Shown piece after piece: positions 1-8,097 of a DNA stretch of 22,054 nucleotides. The notes under the pieces were generated by a model, which was not told where the DNA came from, did not search any database, and saw only the letters and a list, made by a program, of their open reading frames with translations. Each line of letters begins with the position of its first letter. The stretch's first letter is position 1. The stretch comes from Chloroflexota bacterium (GTDB lineage Bacteria > Chloroflexota > Dormibacteria > Dormibacterales > Dormibacteraceae): the NCBI GenBank assembly GCA_005880175.1, contig VBJR01000046.1, forward strand, positions 1 through 22,054. Reading direction: 5' to 3'. The position numbers were made by a program, and so were the translations under genes.

Positions 1-1328
1 AGCCACTCGGTCAGGGCCGAGTCGGAGTCCACGGTCCGCTGGTCCAGGAAGACGATCCGCTCGGCGAACTCGCTCACCTCGGGCGAGTTGGCGACCGACC
101 ACGCCAGCCGGATGCCGTCCAGCAGCCGGCGCCGGTCCTCGGGGTCGCCGCCGGAGTTCAGCTCGACCGCCGGCGCCCTGGTCGGGTCGGCCGACGTCAG
201 CGCCACCCTGCCCCGCGCGCGAGGGGTCTGGAGGCTGGCCGGGACCATGAACACCATCGATCCGTCCACCACCTGCTGGATCTCCTTGGCGAAGGTGGTG
301 ATGTCGATCTGGCTGAACATGTACAGCTGCATGTCGTTGAAGTCCTCGGAGCCCGAGGCCGTGTACTTCAGGATGACCTGGCACACGGGGTTGGCCATGT
401 CGCACACGCCCGGCCTGGGCGCCAGGCTGACGCCGACGATGGGGTGGTCGCTGAGGTTGGACCCGACCCCGGGCGAGTCCACGACGGTCTTCACGCCCAG
501 CCTGGACAGGGCGGCCGCCGGCCCGATGCCGGAGCGCCACAGGATCGCCGGGCTGCCGATGCTGCCGGCCGACAGCACGACGTTGCCGGCGCGCAGCGTG
601 GTCGTGCCGGTGCCGCCCGCGGTGGGGAACACCTCCACGCCGACGGCCTTGCCGCCCTCGAACACCACGCGGTTGACCGTGGTCTGGGCCTGGACGGTCA
701 GGTTGGGCCGCTTGCGCGCCTCCGTCAGGTAGCCGATCGCGGTCGAGATGCGCTTGCCGTCGATGGCGTTGGTGGGCATCACGCCCACGCCCGTCACGCT
801 CGGCTTGTTGTGGTCGTCCACCACCTCGTAGCCGCGGCCCCGGCAGACCTCGAGCATCGCCTGCTGGAGGGGCACCAGCTCGTTCCGCGCGTAGCGCCGG
901 ATCGGGATCGGGCCCCCGCGGCCGTGGTACCTGCCGCTGAAGTCGCGGTCGTCCTCCAGCCGGTTGAAGTACGGGAGCACCCGCTCCCAGGACCACAGGT
1001 CGTTGCCCCGGTCCACCCAGTCCTGGAAGTCCAGCGGGTCGGGCCGGAACGCGATGCACGTGTTGACCGCCGAGCTGCCGCCGGTCAGCTTGCCGCGCGG
1101 GAGCGGGATGACCCGGTCGCGGGCGACGGTGGCGGTGTAGCCCCAGTCGTCTGTCACGAACGAGGGGTACGTGCCCCGGCGCAGGTCCGGCGGCAGGCTG
1201 TCCAGCGTCATGTAGTCGGGCCCGGCCTCCAGCAGGAGCACCTGGCGGGCCGGGTCCTCGGACAGGCGCGCGGCGAGCGCGGCGCCCGACGAGCCGGCAC
1301 CGACGACGATGTCGGTGTAGTCAGTCAT
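1..1328 (-). CDS. GMC-family FAD oxidoreductase, 3' end outside window
   Basis: Flavoprotein oxidoreductase of the glucose-methanol-choline family, expected to oxidise an alcohol group with FAD. The first residues read MTDYTDIVVGAGSSG, a Rossmann dinucleotide-binding loop followed by the usual acidic strand end (LLLEAG). Further on are the family's GGSSAVN segment and a run ending SAGSIGSPAILWRSGIG. About 442 codons are present; the family usually has 500-550, so the C-terminal part with the catalytic His (HxxGTxRMG) lies beyond the left edge and cannot be checked. Two ATGs are adjacent at 1331 and 1328. I chose 1328 because it leaves better spacing from the AAGGAGGG ribosome site. The start overlaps the end of the upstream molybdenum subunit gene by 8 bases, so translation is probably coupled. 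The substrate cannot be read from sequence. Confidence 0.93.
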   Translation of the reverse strand, partial: MTDYTDIVVGAGSSGAALAARLSEDPARQVLLLEAGPDYMTLDSLPPDLRRGTYPSFVTDDWGYTATVARDRVIPLPRGKLTGGSSAVNTCIAFRPDPLDFQDWVDRGNDLWSWERVLPYFNRLEDDRDFSGRYHGRGGPIPIRRYARNELVPLQQAMLEVCRGRGYEVVDDHNKPSVTGVGVMPTNAIDGKRISTAIGYLTEARKRPNLTVQAQTTVNRVVFEGGKAVGVEVFPTAGGTGTTTLRAGNVVLSAGSIGSPAILWRSGIGPAAALSRLGVKTVVDSPGVGSNLSDHPIVGVSLAPRPGVCDMANPVCQVILKYTASGSEDFNDMQLYMFSQIDITTFAKEIQQVVDGSMVFMVPASLQTPRARGRVALTSADPTRAPAVELNSGGDPEDRRRLLDGIRLAWSVANSPEVSEFAERIVFLDQRTVDSDSALTEW

Positions 1329-3597
1329 CATCCCTCCTTGCTGTCGAGGTGGTCAGCCCGGCGGGGCGCCGGACGAGCAGGTCGGCCGCGGTGATCGGGA
1401 GGCGGCGGATCCGCTGTCCCGTCGCGTCGTACACCGCGTTCGCGATGGCGGCGGCGCAGCCGACGATCCCCAGCTCGCCGATGCCCTTGACGCCGAGCGG
1501 GTTCACGTGCTCGTCCTCCTCCGGGACGAGCAGGACCTCGACGGCGGGCACGTCGGCGTGCACGGGGATCGCGTAGTCCGCGAAGTTGGCGTTGACCACG
1601 CGGCCGGAGGCGCGGTCGGTGATGGTCTCCTCGAGCAGGGCCATCCCGATCCCGAACGTGATCCCGCCCAGCAGCTGGTTGCGCGCGGTCTTCGGGTTCA
1701 GGATCCGTCCCGCCGAGAACGCGCTCACGATGCGGGACACCCGGACCAGCCCCAGGTCGGCGTCCACCCGCACCTCGACGAAGTGGGCCCCGAACGCGTG
1801 CATCGAGAACTCGGCCATCTCCGCGCCCGGGGCGGTGTCGGCGTGGTGCTCCATGCTGCCCATCCAGTTGCGGGCGAGCAGGTCGGCGTACGTGTCGGCC
1901 CGCTCCGGGTCCGAGGCCAGCGACAGGCGGCCGTCCTCCACGCGGACGTCCTCGGGGTCCGCGCCCTGCAGGGCCGACCCGGCGTCGTGCGTCGCCAGCT
2001 CGATCAGCTTGCGGCGGAGCCCGGTCGCCGCCTCGTGCACGGCCGAGCCCACGCTGGCCGCCGAGCTCGACTCGCCGGAGACGGGGCCGACCGGCAGGGC
2101 CGTGTCGCCGAGCAGGCAGCGCACCCGGTCGAGCGGGATGCCGAGCCGGTCCGCGGCCACCTGGCTGGCGACCGTGTACGTGCCCGTCCCCATGTCCTGC
2201 GAGCCGCAGGCGACGAGCGCGCTCCCGTCGGCGCTGACGCGGACCAGCGCCGAGGCGGGGAAGCGGACGGTCGGGTAGCTCGACGTGGCCATCCCCCAGC
2301 CCAGCCGCCACTGCCCGTCGCGCTGGCCGCCGGGCCGGGCGCCGTCCCGCCACCCGAACCGGGCCGCCGCCGTCTCGTAGCAGGCGAGCAGGGACTTGCT
2401 GGAGAAGGGCCGCCCGTCGGTCGGGTTCAGGTCGGCGTGGTTGCGGAGGCGCAGCTCCAGCGGGTCCACGTCCAGCGTCACCGCCAGCTCGTCCATCGCC
2501 GACTCCAGCGCGAAGCTGCCGACCGCCTCGCCGGGCGCCCGCATGAAGCTCGGCGTGCCGATGTGCAGGCGCGCGAACCGGTGCGTGGTCCGCATGCTCG
2601 GGCAGCGGTAGAGCATCCGGGTGAGCACCGCCGCCTGCTCCTGGTGGAGGTCGAACATCGACGACTCGTTGAGGACGTCGTGGACGACCGCGACGAGCCG
2701 GCCCTCGCGGTCGGCGCCGAGCTGCAGCCGCTGCTCGGTCCGGGGCCGCCCGCCCGTGGTGCGGAACATCTGGGACCGGTCGAGGACCAGCTTGACGGGC
2801 CGGCCGGCCGCCCGCGCCGCCACCGCCGCCAGGACCACGTGGCCCCAGCAGTGCAGCTTGCTGCCGAAGCCGCCGCCGACGTACGTGGAGACGACGCGCA
2901 CGTTCTCCGCCGGCACCCCGAGCGCCGTGGCGACCTTGCGCCGGACCTCGAACACGGCCTGCGTGGAGTCGTACAGCGTGAGCAGGTCGCCGTCCCACAC
3001 GGCGACCGTGGCGTGTGGCTCCATGGGGTTCTGGTACTGGCCGGGCGTGACGTACGTCGCGTCCACCGTGACCTCGGCGTCGCGCAGCGCGGCGTCCGGG
3101 TCGCCGGTCGTCACGTCCACCGAGCCCGCCTGCCAGAGCGCCTGGAACAGGGGGTCGGGCGAGCTCTCGGCCTGGTCGCGCACCTCGGCCAGCGACGTCC
3201 GCGGGCGCTCCCGCTCGTACCGGACCTCGACCCGCTCGGCCGCCTCCCGGGCCTGCTCCGGCGTCTCGGCGACCACCACGGCGACGGGCTGGCCGTCCTG
3301 CTGGACGGTCCGGTCCTGCATCAGCAGCAGCATCTTGTCCAGCTCGGGGAAACCCAGGACGCCGCCCTCCAGCCGGGGCACGTTCTCGTGGGTGAGCACG
3401 GCGAGCACGCCCGGCATCGCCCGAGCGGCCGCCGTCGCCACCTCGACGACCGTCCCGGCCGCGATCCGGCTGGGCACGATCACCGCGTGGGCGACGTCGT
3501 TCACCGCCACCTCGGCGCTGAACCGGGCGCCGCCAGTCACCTTCAATCGCGCGTCGACCCGGTCGGCGGGCGCGCCGATCCCTCCTGCAGTGCTCAT
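1321..3597 (-). CDS. Molybdopterin-binding subunit of PaoC/YagR-type aldehyde dehydrogenase (copy 1)
   Basis: Large catalytic subunit (758 aa) of a xanthine-oxidase-family hydroxylase, expected to oxidise aldehydes to acids at a molybdenum cofactor. Visible marks: an N-terminal DRVDARLKVTG typical of the family, PMEPHATVAVWDG near residue 190, the molybdopterin-contact loop GGGFGSK at about 241-247, RAPGEAVGSFALES near 353, and a C-terminal KGIGELGIVG carrying the catalytic Glu. The open frame extends far upstream, but that part is a shadow of the FAD gene. The ATG at 3597 overlaps the FAD stop as ATGA and has a GGAGG site just upstream. Subunit order (2Fe-2S, FAD, Mo) matches E. coli paoABC. 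Copy 1 appears full length. Electron acceptor and substrate are unknown; CO dehydrogenase is unlikely because the PaoB-type partner carries an extra iron-sulfur loop. Confidence 0.93.
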   Translation of the reverse strand: MSTAGGIGAPADRVDARLKVTGGARFSAEVAVNDVAHAVIVPSRIAAGTVVEVATAAARAMPGVLAVLTHENVPRLEGGVLGFPELDKMLLLMQDRTVQQDGQPVAVVVAETPEQAREAAERVEVRYERERPRTSLAEVRDQAESSPDPLFQALWQAGSVDVTTGDPDAALRDAEVTVDATYVTPGQYQNPMEPHATVAVWDGDLLTLYDSTQAVFEVRRKVATALGVPAENVRVVSTYVGGGFGSKLHCWGHVVLAAVAARAAGRPVKLVLDRSQMFRTTGGRPRTEQRLQLGADREGRLVAVVHDVLNESSMFDLHQEQAAVLTRMLYRCPSMRTTHRFARLHIGTPSFMRAPGEAVGSFALESAMDELAVTLDVDPLELRLRNHADLNPTDGRPFSSKSLLACYETAAARFGWRDGARPGGQRDGQWRLGWGMATSSYPTVRFPASALVRVSADGSALVACGSQDMGTGTYTVASQVAADRLGIPLDRVRCLLGDTALPVGPVSGESSSAASVGSAVHEAATGLRRKLIELATHDAGSALQGADPEDVRVEDGRLSLASDPERADTYADLLARNWMGSMEHHADTAPGAEMAEFSMHAFGAHFVEVRVDADLGLVRVSRIVSAFSAGRILNPKTARNQLLGGITFGIGMALLEETITDRASGRVVNANFADYAIPVHADVPAVEVLLVPEEDEHVNPLGVKGIGELGIVGCAAAIANAVYDATGQRIRRLPITAADLLVRRPAGLTTSTARRDDD

Positions 3598-4577
3598 GAC
3601 GTCGCCTCCACGGCCATCTGGAGTGCCCGGACGACGGCCCGCCGGGTCAGCTCGACCTTGAACGCGGTCTCCGTCGTGGTCATGGCGCCCTCGACGGCGC
3701 GCTCGGCGGCCGCGGTGAACGCCTCCCGGTCGGGCGGCGAGCCGACCAGCCGGCGCTCCGCCTCGCGCACCCGCCAGGGCCGCGTGCCCACGCCGCCCAG
3801 CGCCAGCCGGGCGTCGGCCACCGCCCCCGAGGCGTCCACCTCCAGCGCGGCCGCGACCGACACGAGCGCGAACTCGAAGGACGCCCGGTCCCGGACCTTG
3901 AGGTAGCAGGAGCGCGCGGCAGCCCGGGACCGCGGCACGTCCAGCCCGACCACCAGCTCCCCGGGCGCCAGCGCCGTCTCGCGCGCCGGGGTCTCGCCGG
4001 GCAGGGGGTACAGGTCCTCCAGGGACAGCGTGCGGACGTCGGCGCCCGCGCGCACGACGACCCGGGCGTCCAGGGCGACCAGCGCGACCGCCACGTCCGA
4101 CGGGTGGACGGCGGCGCACGCGTCGCTGGCGCCCAGGATGGCGTTGCGGGACGAGTCGGCCGCGAGCGCCGCGCAGCCGGCGCCGGGCTGGCGCCGGTTG
4201 CAGGCGAACGCGACGTCGCGGAAGTACGGGCAGCGCGTCCGCTGGAGGAGGTTGCCGCCCATGGTCGCGACGTTCCTGAGCTGGCGCGAGGCGGAGGCCA
4301 GCAGGGAGCGGGCGACCGCCGGGCACTCGCGCGTCACGAGCGGGCTCGTGGCGACGTCGCTGAGGCGGGCCAGCGCGCCGATGTGGACGTGCCGCTGCCG
4401 GAGCTCGATCCGGACCAGCGGCAGCCGGGAGATGTCCACGACGCGGGCCGGAGTCTCGACGCCCAGCTTCATCAGGTCCACCAGGCAGGTGCCGCCGGCC
4501 AGGTACGTGGCCCCGGCCCCGTGCGCCGCCAGCGCCTGCCGCTCGTCGGCCGCGGCCGCGTACTCAAACGGGCGCAT
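3594..4577 (-). CDS. FAD / 4Fe-4S subunit of PaoB/YagS-type aldehyde dehydrogenase (copy 1)
   Basis: Medium subunit (327 aa) that carries electrons from the 2Fe-2S subunit to FAD. It starts MRPFEYAAAADERQAL and has the FAD pyrophosphate-binding loop [15 protein letters not shown] near residues 25-39, then LRNVATMGGNLLQRTRC. It continues with the Cys-containing insertion (RTRC, then ACNRR, then GAGC) that in E. coli PaoB holds an additional 4Fe-4S cluster, then HPSDVAVALVALDA and a C-terminal CO-dehydrogenase-flavoprotein-like domain. In the AGGT loop a Cys follows Thr where copy 2 has Asn. The ATG at 4577 overlaps the 2Fe-2S gene by 14 bases; the stop overlaps the molybdenum gene by 4. This packing indicates one translationally coupled unit. 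Confidence 0.93.
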   Translation of the reverse strand: MRPFEYAAAADERQALAAHGAGATYLAGGTCLVDLMKLGVETPARVVDISRLPLVRIELRQRHVHIGALARLSDVATSPLVTRECPAVARSLLASASRQLRNVATMGGNLLQRTRCPYFRDVAFACNRRQPGAGCAALAADSSRNAILGASDACAAVHPSDVAVALVALDARVVVRAGADVRTLSLEDLYPLPGETPARETALAPGELVVGLDVPRSRAAARSCYLKVRDRASFEFALVSVAAALEVDASGAVADARLALGGVGTRPWRVREAERRLVGSPPDREAFTAAAERAVEGAMTTTETAFKVELTRRAVVRALQMAVEATS

Positions 4578-5100
4578 CGGACCGCTCCCCGTTCACGACG
4601 CTGGCGATCGCGGCCTCGATGTTGACGTACGCGCCGCAGCGGCACAGGTTGCCGCTCATCTGCTCGCGGACGTCGGGAGCGGCCAGCCGCTGGCCGCCGG
4701 CCAGCAGGTCGGCGGCCGCCATCAGCTGGCCCGGCGTGCAGTACCCGCACTGGAGCGCGTCGTGCGTCACGAACGCCTCCTGGAGCGGGTGCAGGCGGCC
4801 CTCCTCGGCCAGGCCCTCGATCGTCCGGATCTCGCGGCCCGCCGCCTGCAGCGCCAGCGTCAGGCAGGACAGCGCGCTGCGCCCGTCCACGTGGACTGTG
4901 CAGGCGCCGCACTGCCCGTGGTCGCAGCCCTTCTTCGTCCCGGTCAGGCGCAGCACCTCGCGCAGCGCGTCCAGGAGCGTGCTCCTGGCGTCCACCGTCA
5001 GCGCCCGCGCCGCGCCGTTGACGTTCAGCTCCAGGCTGACGCGGCCCGGCCCGACCAGCGAGGTCGGGTTCCGGGCCGCAACCGGCGTCGGGATGCTCAC
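4564..5100 (-). CDS. 2Fe-2S subunit of PaoA/YagT-type aldehyde dehydrogenase (copy 1)
   Basis: Small electron-transfer subunit (178 aa) with two 2Fe-2S clusters. The plant-ferredoxin-like N-terminal domain shows [19 protein letters not shown] and a fourth Cys in ALSCLTLAL. The helical C-terminal domain shows [10 protein letters not shown] and [12 protein letters not shown], so all eight cluster cysteines are present. A GTG at 5100 is the likely start: AGGAAG lies just upstream and the preceding SnoaL gene ends at 5102. No twin-arginine leader is visible in the first 25 residues, unlike periplasmic E. coli PaoA, so a cytoplasmic enzyme is likely unless the true start differs. Confidence 0.93.
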   Translation of the reverse strand: MSIPTPVAARNPTSLVGPGRVSLELNVNGAARALTVDARSTLLDALREVLRLTGTKKGCDHGQCGACTVHVDGRSALSCLTLALQAAGREIRTIEGLAEEGRLHPLQEAFVTHDALQCGYCTPGQLMAAADLLAGGQRLAAPDVREQMSGNLCRCGAYVNIEAAIASVVNGERSDAPV

Positions 5101-5101
5101 G

Positions 5102-5677
5102 TCACTTCCTGCCCTGCGCGCCGGCGCCGGTGCGGGCCGCGCGCTCCACGGCGGTGGCCTCGAAGCTGCGCCGCGTGGCCTCGTCGGGCAGGTACACGCT
5201 GGTGACCTTCATCTGCTCGAACGTGCGGCCGGCGATGCGCCAGCGCCCGTTCTCGCGCCGCATCGAGTCGGTGACGAGCGCGTCCGCGATGACCAGCGGG
5301 AACGGGCCGTCGTCGCCGCTCTCGGTCGCCACCTGGATCACGACCAGGTAGCTGACGGCGCAGGGGTTGCCCCGCTCGTCCAGGTACACGGTGGCGTTGG
5401 TGCTCTGGTGGCGCAGGCCGTAATAGGGGATGACGTTGGTGAGCATGTCCATCACGGCCGTCTTGCCGGCGCGGTAGCCGAAGATGTGGTCGCAGACCAC
5501 GTCCTCGGTGAGCAGGTCGGCGAGCGCGTCGAAGCGGCGGGCGTCGAACGACCACTCGAACCGGGCGACGACGTCCATGATCTCCACGACGTCGTCGGCG
5601 GTCAGGCGGCCGCTGGTCGTGCCCAGCGCGCGGCGGCTGAAGAAGGCGTCTGGCAGCGTGACATTGGCGAGTGGCAT
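5102..5677 (-). CDS. SnoaL-like / NTF2-fold protein
   Basis: A 191-residue protein with the shape of the SnoaL_4/NTF2 superfamily. A helical start (ADDVVEIMDVVARFEWSFD) is followed by FDALADLLTEDVVCDH, a central GYRAGKTAVMDML, and C-terminal strands with RRENGRWRIAGRTFEQM. Such proteins are small cone-shaped folds that act as dehydratases, cyclases, ring-hydroxylase small subunits or binding proteins; family membership alone does not give the reaction. The ATG at 5677 has a good AGAGGAGG site. It is the first intact gene of the minus-strand operon and ends one base before the GTG of the 2Fe-2S gene. It may handle a substrate or intermediate of the aldehyde dehydrogenase (inference). Confidence 0.85.
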   Translation of the reverse strand: MPLANVTLPDAFFSRRALGTTSGRLTADDVVEIMDVVARFEWSFDARRFDALADLLTEDVVCDHIFGYRAGKTAVMDMLTNVIPYYGLRHQSTNATVYLDERGNPCAVSYLVVIQVATESGDDGPFPLVIADALVTDSMRRENGRWRIAGRTFEQMKVTSVYLPDEATRRSFEATAVERAARTGAGAQGRK

Positions 5678-5690
5678 CGGTTCCTCCTCT

Positions 5691-5720
5691 TATTGCGCGA
5701 CTTTGCGCCACTTATTGGCG
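5691..5720. promoter_or_regulatory. Possible operator: three 10-bp blocks upstream of the SnoaL gene
   Basis: Directly upstream of the ribosome site of the SnoaL gene the plus strand reads as three consecutive 10-bp blocks: TATTGCGCGA, CTTTGCGCCA and CTTATTGGCG. The first two share TTGCGC at the same phase, and the first and third share TTATTG/TATTG. Ten-base phasing on one helix face is what an oligomeric regulator such as an Lrp/AsnC protein would contact, and an AsnC remnant lies next door. The assignment is inference; no clear -35/-10 pair was found here. Confidence 0.3.
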
Positions 5721-5727
5721 TTCCCGG

Positions 5728-5958
5728 TCAGCCGGCGAGCGCCTCTTCCTGGCCGTGCTCCGTGACGCCGATCCCGCGCCGGCTGATCGGTTGGCTGAGG
5801 ACGATGGACGCGACCGCCTGGCCGTACGAGGTGAGCTTCGCCAGGAAGTCGTTCAGGTGGTCGAGCGACGGCGTCAGCACGCGGAGCACGAACGAGTCCA
5901 CACCGGTGACCCGGTAGCAGTCCACGACCTCCGGCATGCGCTGCGCGATCCTCGCGAA
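5728..5958 (-). pseudogene. Lrp/AsnC-family regulator, C-terminal fragment only
   Basis: Reading leftward, the frame gives FARIAQRMPEVVDCYRVTG, then SFVLRVLTPSLDHLNDFL, then SIVLSQPISRRG. This is the ligand-sensing (RAM/AsnC) C-terminal domain of Lrp-type regulators, including the conserved CYxVTG turn. Full proteins have about 150 residues; about 75 remain and the N-terminal helix-turn-helix is absent. Upstream of the Phe at about 5958 the frame becomes unrelated and meets a stop within about 40 bases. An ATG at 5937 could start a 69-residue peptide, but it lacks DNA-binding capacity. The stop is 50 bases before the SnoaL gene on the same strand, so the intact ancestor probably controlled one or both flanking operons (inference). 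Confidence 0.8.
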
Positions 5959-6367
5959 CCAGCGCGTGCACGACCTGATCCTGGCCTTCTACGAGCTGGA
6001 CAAGCCGATCGCCGCCGAGTGCTACGGCGTCGCCTGCCTCGCGTTCGCGCGGGACCAGGAGGCCCGGCGCAGCATCATCAGCGGCAAGCACGTCACCGGC
6101 CACTGCATCGAGTACGACTACAAGGACGGGACGGGCTTCATGGGCACGGACTTCGTGATGGGCCCGCCGCCGTACCCGCTGGAGTACATCCTGCGCGACG
6201 CGACCGCGCCGGACGGCCGGTACGTCGGCAACTTCGGCAAGGAGACGTCGGTGATCGTGGACTACCCGTTCGTCACGGGCCGGTCCACGCCCGACTCGTA
6301 CCTGACCGGCCAGAAGCTGATCGAGGTCCTGGAGCACGGCCTCCGCCAGTGGGGCTTCCACCGATGA
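5957..6367 (+). pseudogene. DJ-1/PfpI-like (type 1 glutamine amidotransferase fold) protein, 5'-truncated
   Basis: From NQRVHDLILAFYELDKP onward the frame matches the C-terminal part of DJ-1/PfpI-type proteins. The nucleophile elbow AAECYGVACLAFARD and later GHCIEYDYKDGTGF and GRSTPDSYLTGQ are present. By comparison with the intact paralogue at 8094, about 90-110 N-terminal residues are missing. The open frame has an ATG at 5936, but that ATG lies inside the AsnC remnant, has no convincing ribosome site, and its first seven codons look unrelated to the family. The stop overlaps the ThDP-enzyme ATG as ATGA, so this was once the first gene of the plus-strand operon. A shortened protein of 143 aa could still be made; without the N-terminal strands it is unlikely to fold normally. 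Confidence 0.75.
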
Positions 6368-8097
6368 CGATCACCGCCGAGCGCCGGACGCGGCCGCGGG
6401 CCGGCCGCGAGGCCATGGTGGACCAGTTCGCGGCCGACGGCATCCGCCACGTGTTCGGCAACCCGGGGACCGTCGAGCAGGGCTTCCTCGACGCGATCGA
6501 CCAGCACCCGGACGTCGAGTACATCCTGGCGCTCCAGGAGACGGTGGCCGTGGGCATCGCGGACGGGTACGCGCGGGCGACCCGGCGGCCAGCCGTCGTG
6601 CAGCTGCACTCCGGCGTGGGCCTCGGCAACGGGATCGGGATGCTGTACCAGGCCCGGCGCGGGCACAGCCCGCTGGTCGTGATCGCCGGGGAGTCGGGCG
6701 TGCGCTACGACGCGATGGACAGCCAGATGGCGGCCGACCTGGTCGCCATGGCCCGGCCGGTCACCAAGTGGGCGACCCGCGTCGTGGACCCGGGCTCCGT
6801 CCTCCGGGTGCTGCGCCGGGCGATGAAGATGGCGGCCACGCCGCCGATGGGCCCGGTGTTCGTGGCGCTGCCGATGGACGTGCTCGACGCCCCCAACGAG
6901 GAGGCGGTCGTGCCGACCTCGTTCCCGGTCACCCGGGTCGCGCCGGCCCTCGCTGACGTGGCGGCGGCCGCGGACCTGCTGGCGGGGGCGCAGCGGCCGG
7001 TCGTCGTGGCCGGCGACGGGGTGGCGGCGGCCGGGGCCCAGGCCGAGCTGGCGCGGGTGGCCGAGACGCTGGGGGCCGAGGTCTGGGGCGCCGACTGGTC
7101 GGAGGTCAACCTGCCGGCCACGCACCCGCTGTTCCGGGGCCTGCTCGGCCACATGTTCGGCGACGTCAGCCGGGCGGCGCTGGCCGGGGCGGACGCGATC
7201 CTGGTCTGCGGGACGTACGTCTTCCCCGAGGTCTTCCCGATGCTGGCGGGCGCGTTCGACCCGGGCGCGCGGGTCGTCCACGTGGACCTGGACGCGTACG
7301 AGATCGCCAAGAACTTCCCGGTGGACCTCGGGCTGGTGAGCGACCCGGCGCCGACGCTGGCGATGCTGGCCGACGCGCTGGCCGCCCGCATGGACGACGG
7401 CCGGCGCGCCGCGGCGGCGGCACGCGCCGCGCGGATCGGCGAGGCGACGCGCCGCGAGCGCGACGCCGCGGTCGCGCGCGACCGCGCGATCGACCCTGGG
7501 GAGCCGCTGCGCATGGCCGGGTTCGCGGCGGACCTGGCCGAGCAGCTGCCGGCCGGAGCGATCGTGTTCGACGAGGCGCTGACGTCGTCGCCGGACCTGA
7601 CGCGCTACGTGCGGCCCGAGACGCCGGGCCAGTACTTCCTGACCCGCGGCGGCTCGCTGGGGGTCGGCATCCCGGGCGCGATCGGCTGCAAGCTGGCGTA
7701 CCCGGACCGCGAGGTCGTCGGCGTCACGGGCGACGGCGGCAGCATGTACACGTTCCAGGCGCTGTGGACGGCGGCCCACCACGGCATCGGCGCCCGGTTC
7801 GTGATCTGCAACAACCGCAGCTACGAGCTGCTCAAGCTGAACATCGACGAGTACTGGCGCGAGCGGGACATCCCGCGCCACACGTTCCCCGCCTCGTTCG
7901 ACCTGTTCCCGCCGGCGATCCAGTTCGCCGAGCTGGCGCGCGCGCTGGGCGTGGAGGGCGCGCGCGTGACGAGCCGGGAGCAGGTCCGGCCCGTCCTGCG
8001 GCGCGCGCTGGCGCACGACGGCCCATTCCTGATCGACGTCGTGATCGCGACCGGGAACGACGGCGTGCGCAGCATCCCGGGAGGCGACAGGGCATGA
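6364..8097 (+). CDS. Thiamine-diphosphate-dependent enzyme, benzoylformate decarboxylase-like
   Basis: A 577-residue ThDP enzyme of the acetolactate synthase/benzoylformate decarboxylase superfamily. The N-terminal domain has HVFGNPGTVEQGF (32-36 = GNPGT), the cofactor-activating Glu in ILALQET (E59) and VVQLHSGVG with H82. These match the layout of Pseudomonas benzoylformate decarboxylase around Ser26, Glu47 and His70, with Thr in place of Ser26. The C-terminal ThDP-Mg motif runs from GDG (456-458) to NN (483-484). The middle domain reads ILVCGTYVFPEVFPML, with no obvious counterpart of benzoylformate decarboxylase His281, so the reaction may differ. A non-oxidative 2-oxo-acid decarboxylase or carboligase is the best guess. 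Start and stop each overlap a neighbour by 4 bp (ATGA). Confidence 0.9.
   Translation: MTITAERRTRPRAGREAMVDQFAADGIRHVFGNPGTVEQGFLDAIDQHPDVEYILALQETVAVGIADGYARATRRPAVVQLHSGVGLGNGIGMLYQARRGHSPLVVIAGESGVRYDAMDSQMAADLVAMARPVTKWATRVVDPGSVLRVLRRAMKMAATPPMGPVFVALPMDVLDAPNEEAVVPTSFPVTRVAPALADVAAAADLLAGAQRPVVVAGDGVAAAGAQAELARVAETLGAEVWGADWSEVNLPATHPLFRGLLGHMFGDVSRAALAGADAILVCGTYVFPEVFPMLAGAFDPGARVVHVDLDAYEIAKNFPVDLGLVSDPAPTLAMLADALAARMDDGRRAAAAARAARIGEATRRERDAAVARDRAIDPGEPLRMAGFAADLAEQLPAGAIVFDEALTSSPDLTRYVRPETPGQYFLTRGGSLGVGIPGAIGCKLAYPDREVVGVTGDGGSMYTFQALWTAAHHGIGARFVICNNRSYELLKLNIDEYWRERDIPRHTFPASFDLFPPAIQFAELARALGVEGARVTSREQVRPVLRRALAHDGPFLIDVVIATGNDGVRSIPGGDRA

Noticed and set aside
1507..3906. 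Very long plus-strand open frame opposite the molybdenum subunit gene
   Set aside because: Arg/Val/Gly/Leu-rich translation without domains; a typical antisense shadow of a high-GC gene. The same holds for 9061-11472, 12642-15137, 15044-17452 and 6262-8103 on the minus strand.
3598..4326. In-frame N-terminal extension of the molybdenum subunit
   Set aside because: It is the FAD gene read in another frame; the ATG at 3597 with ATGA overlap and ribosome site is clearly the start.
5711..5935. Possibility that the AsnC fragment is an intact small sensor protein
   Set aside because: Standalone RAM-domain proteins exist, but the homology continues upstream of the only ATG and then stops abruptly at the junction with another truncated gene, which favours truncation.
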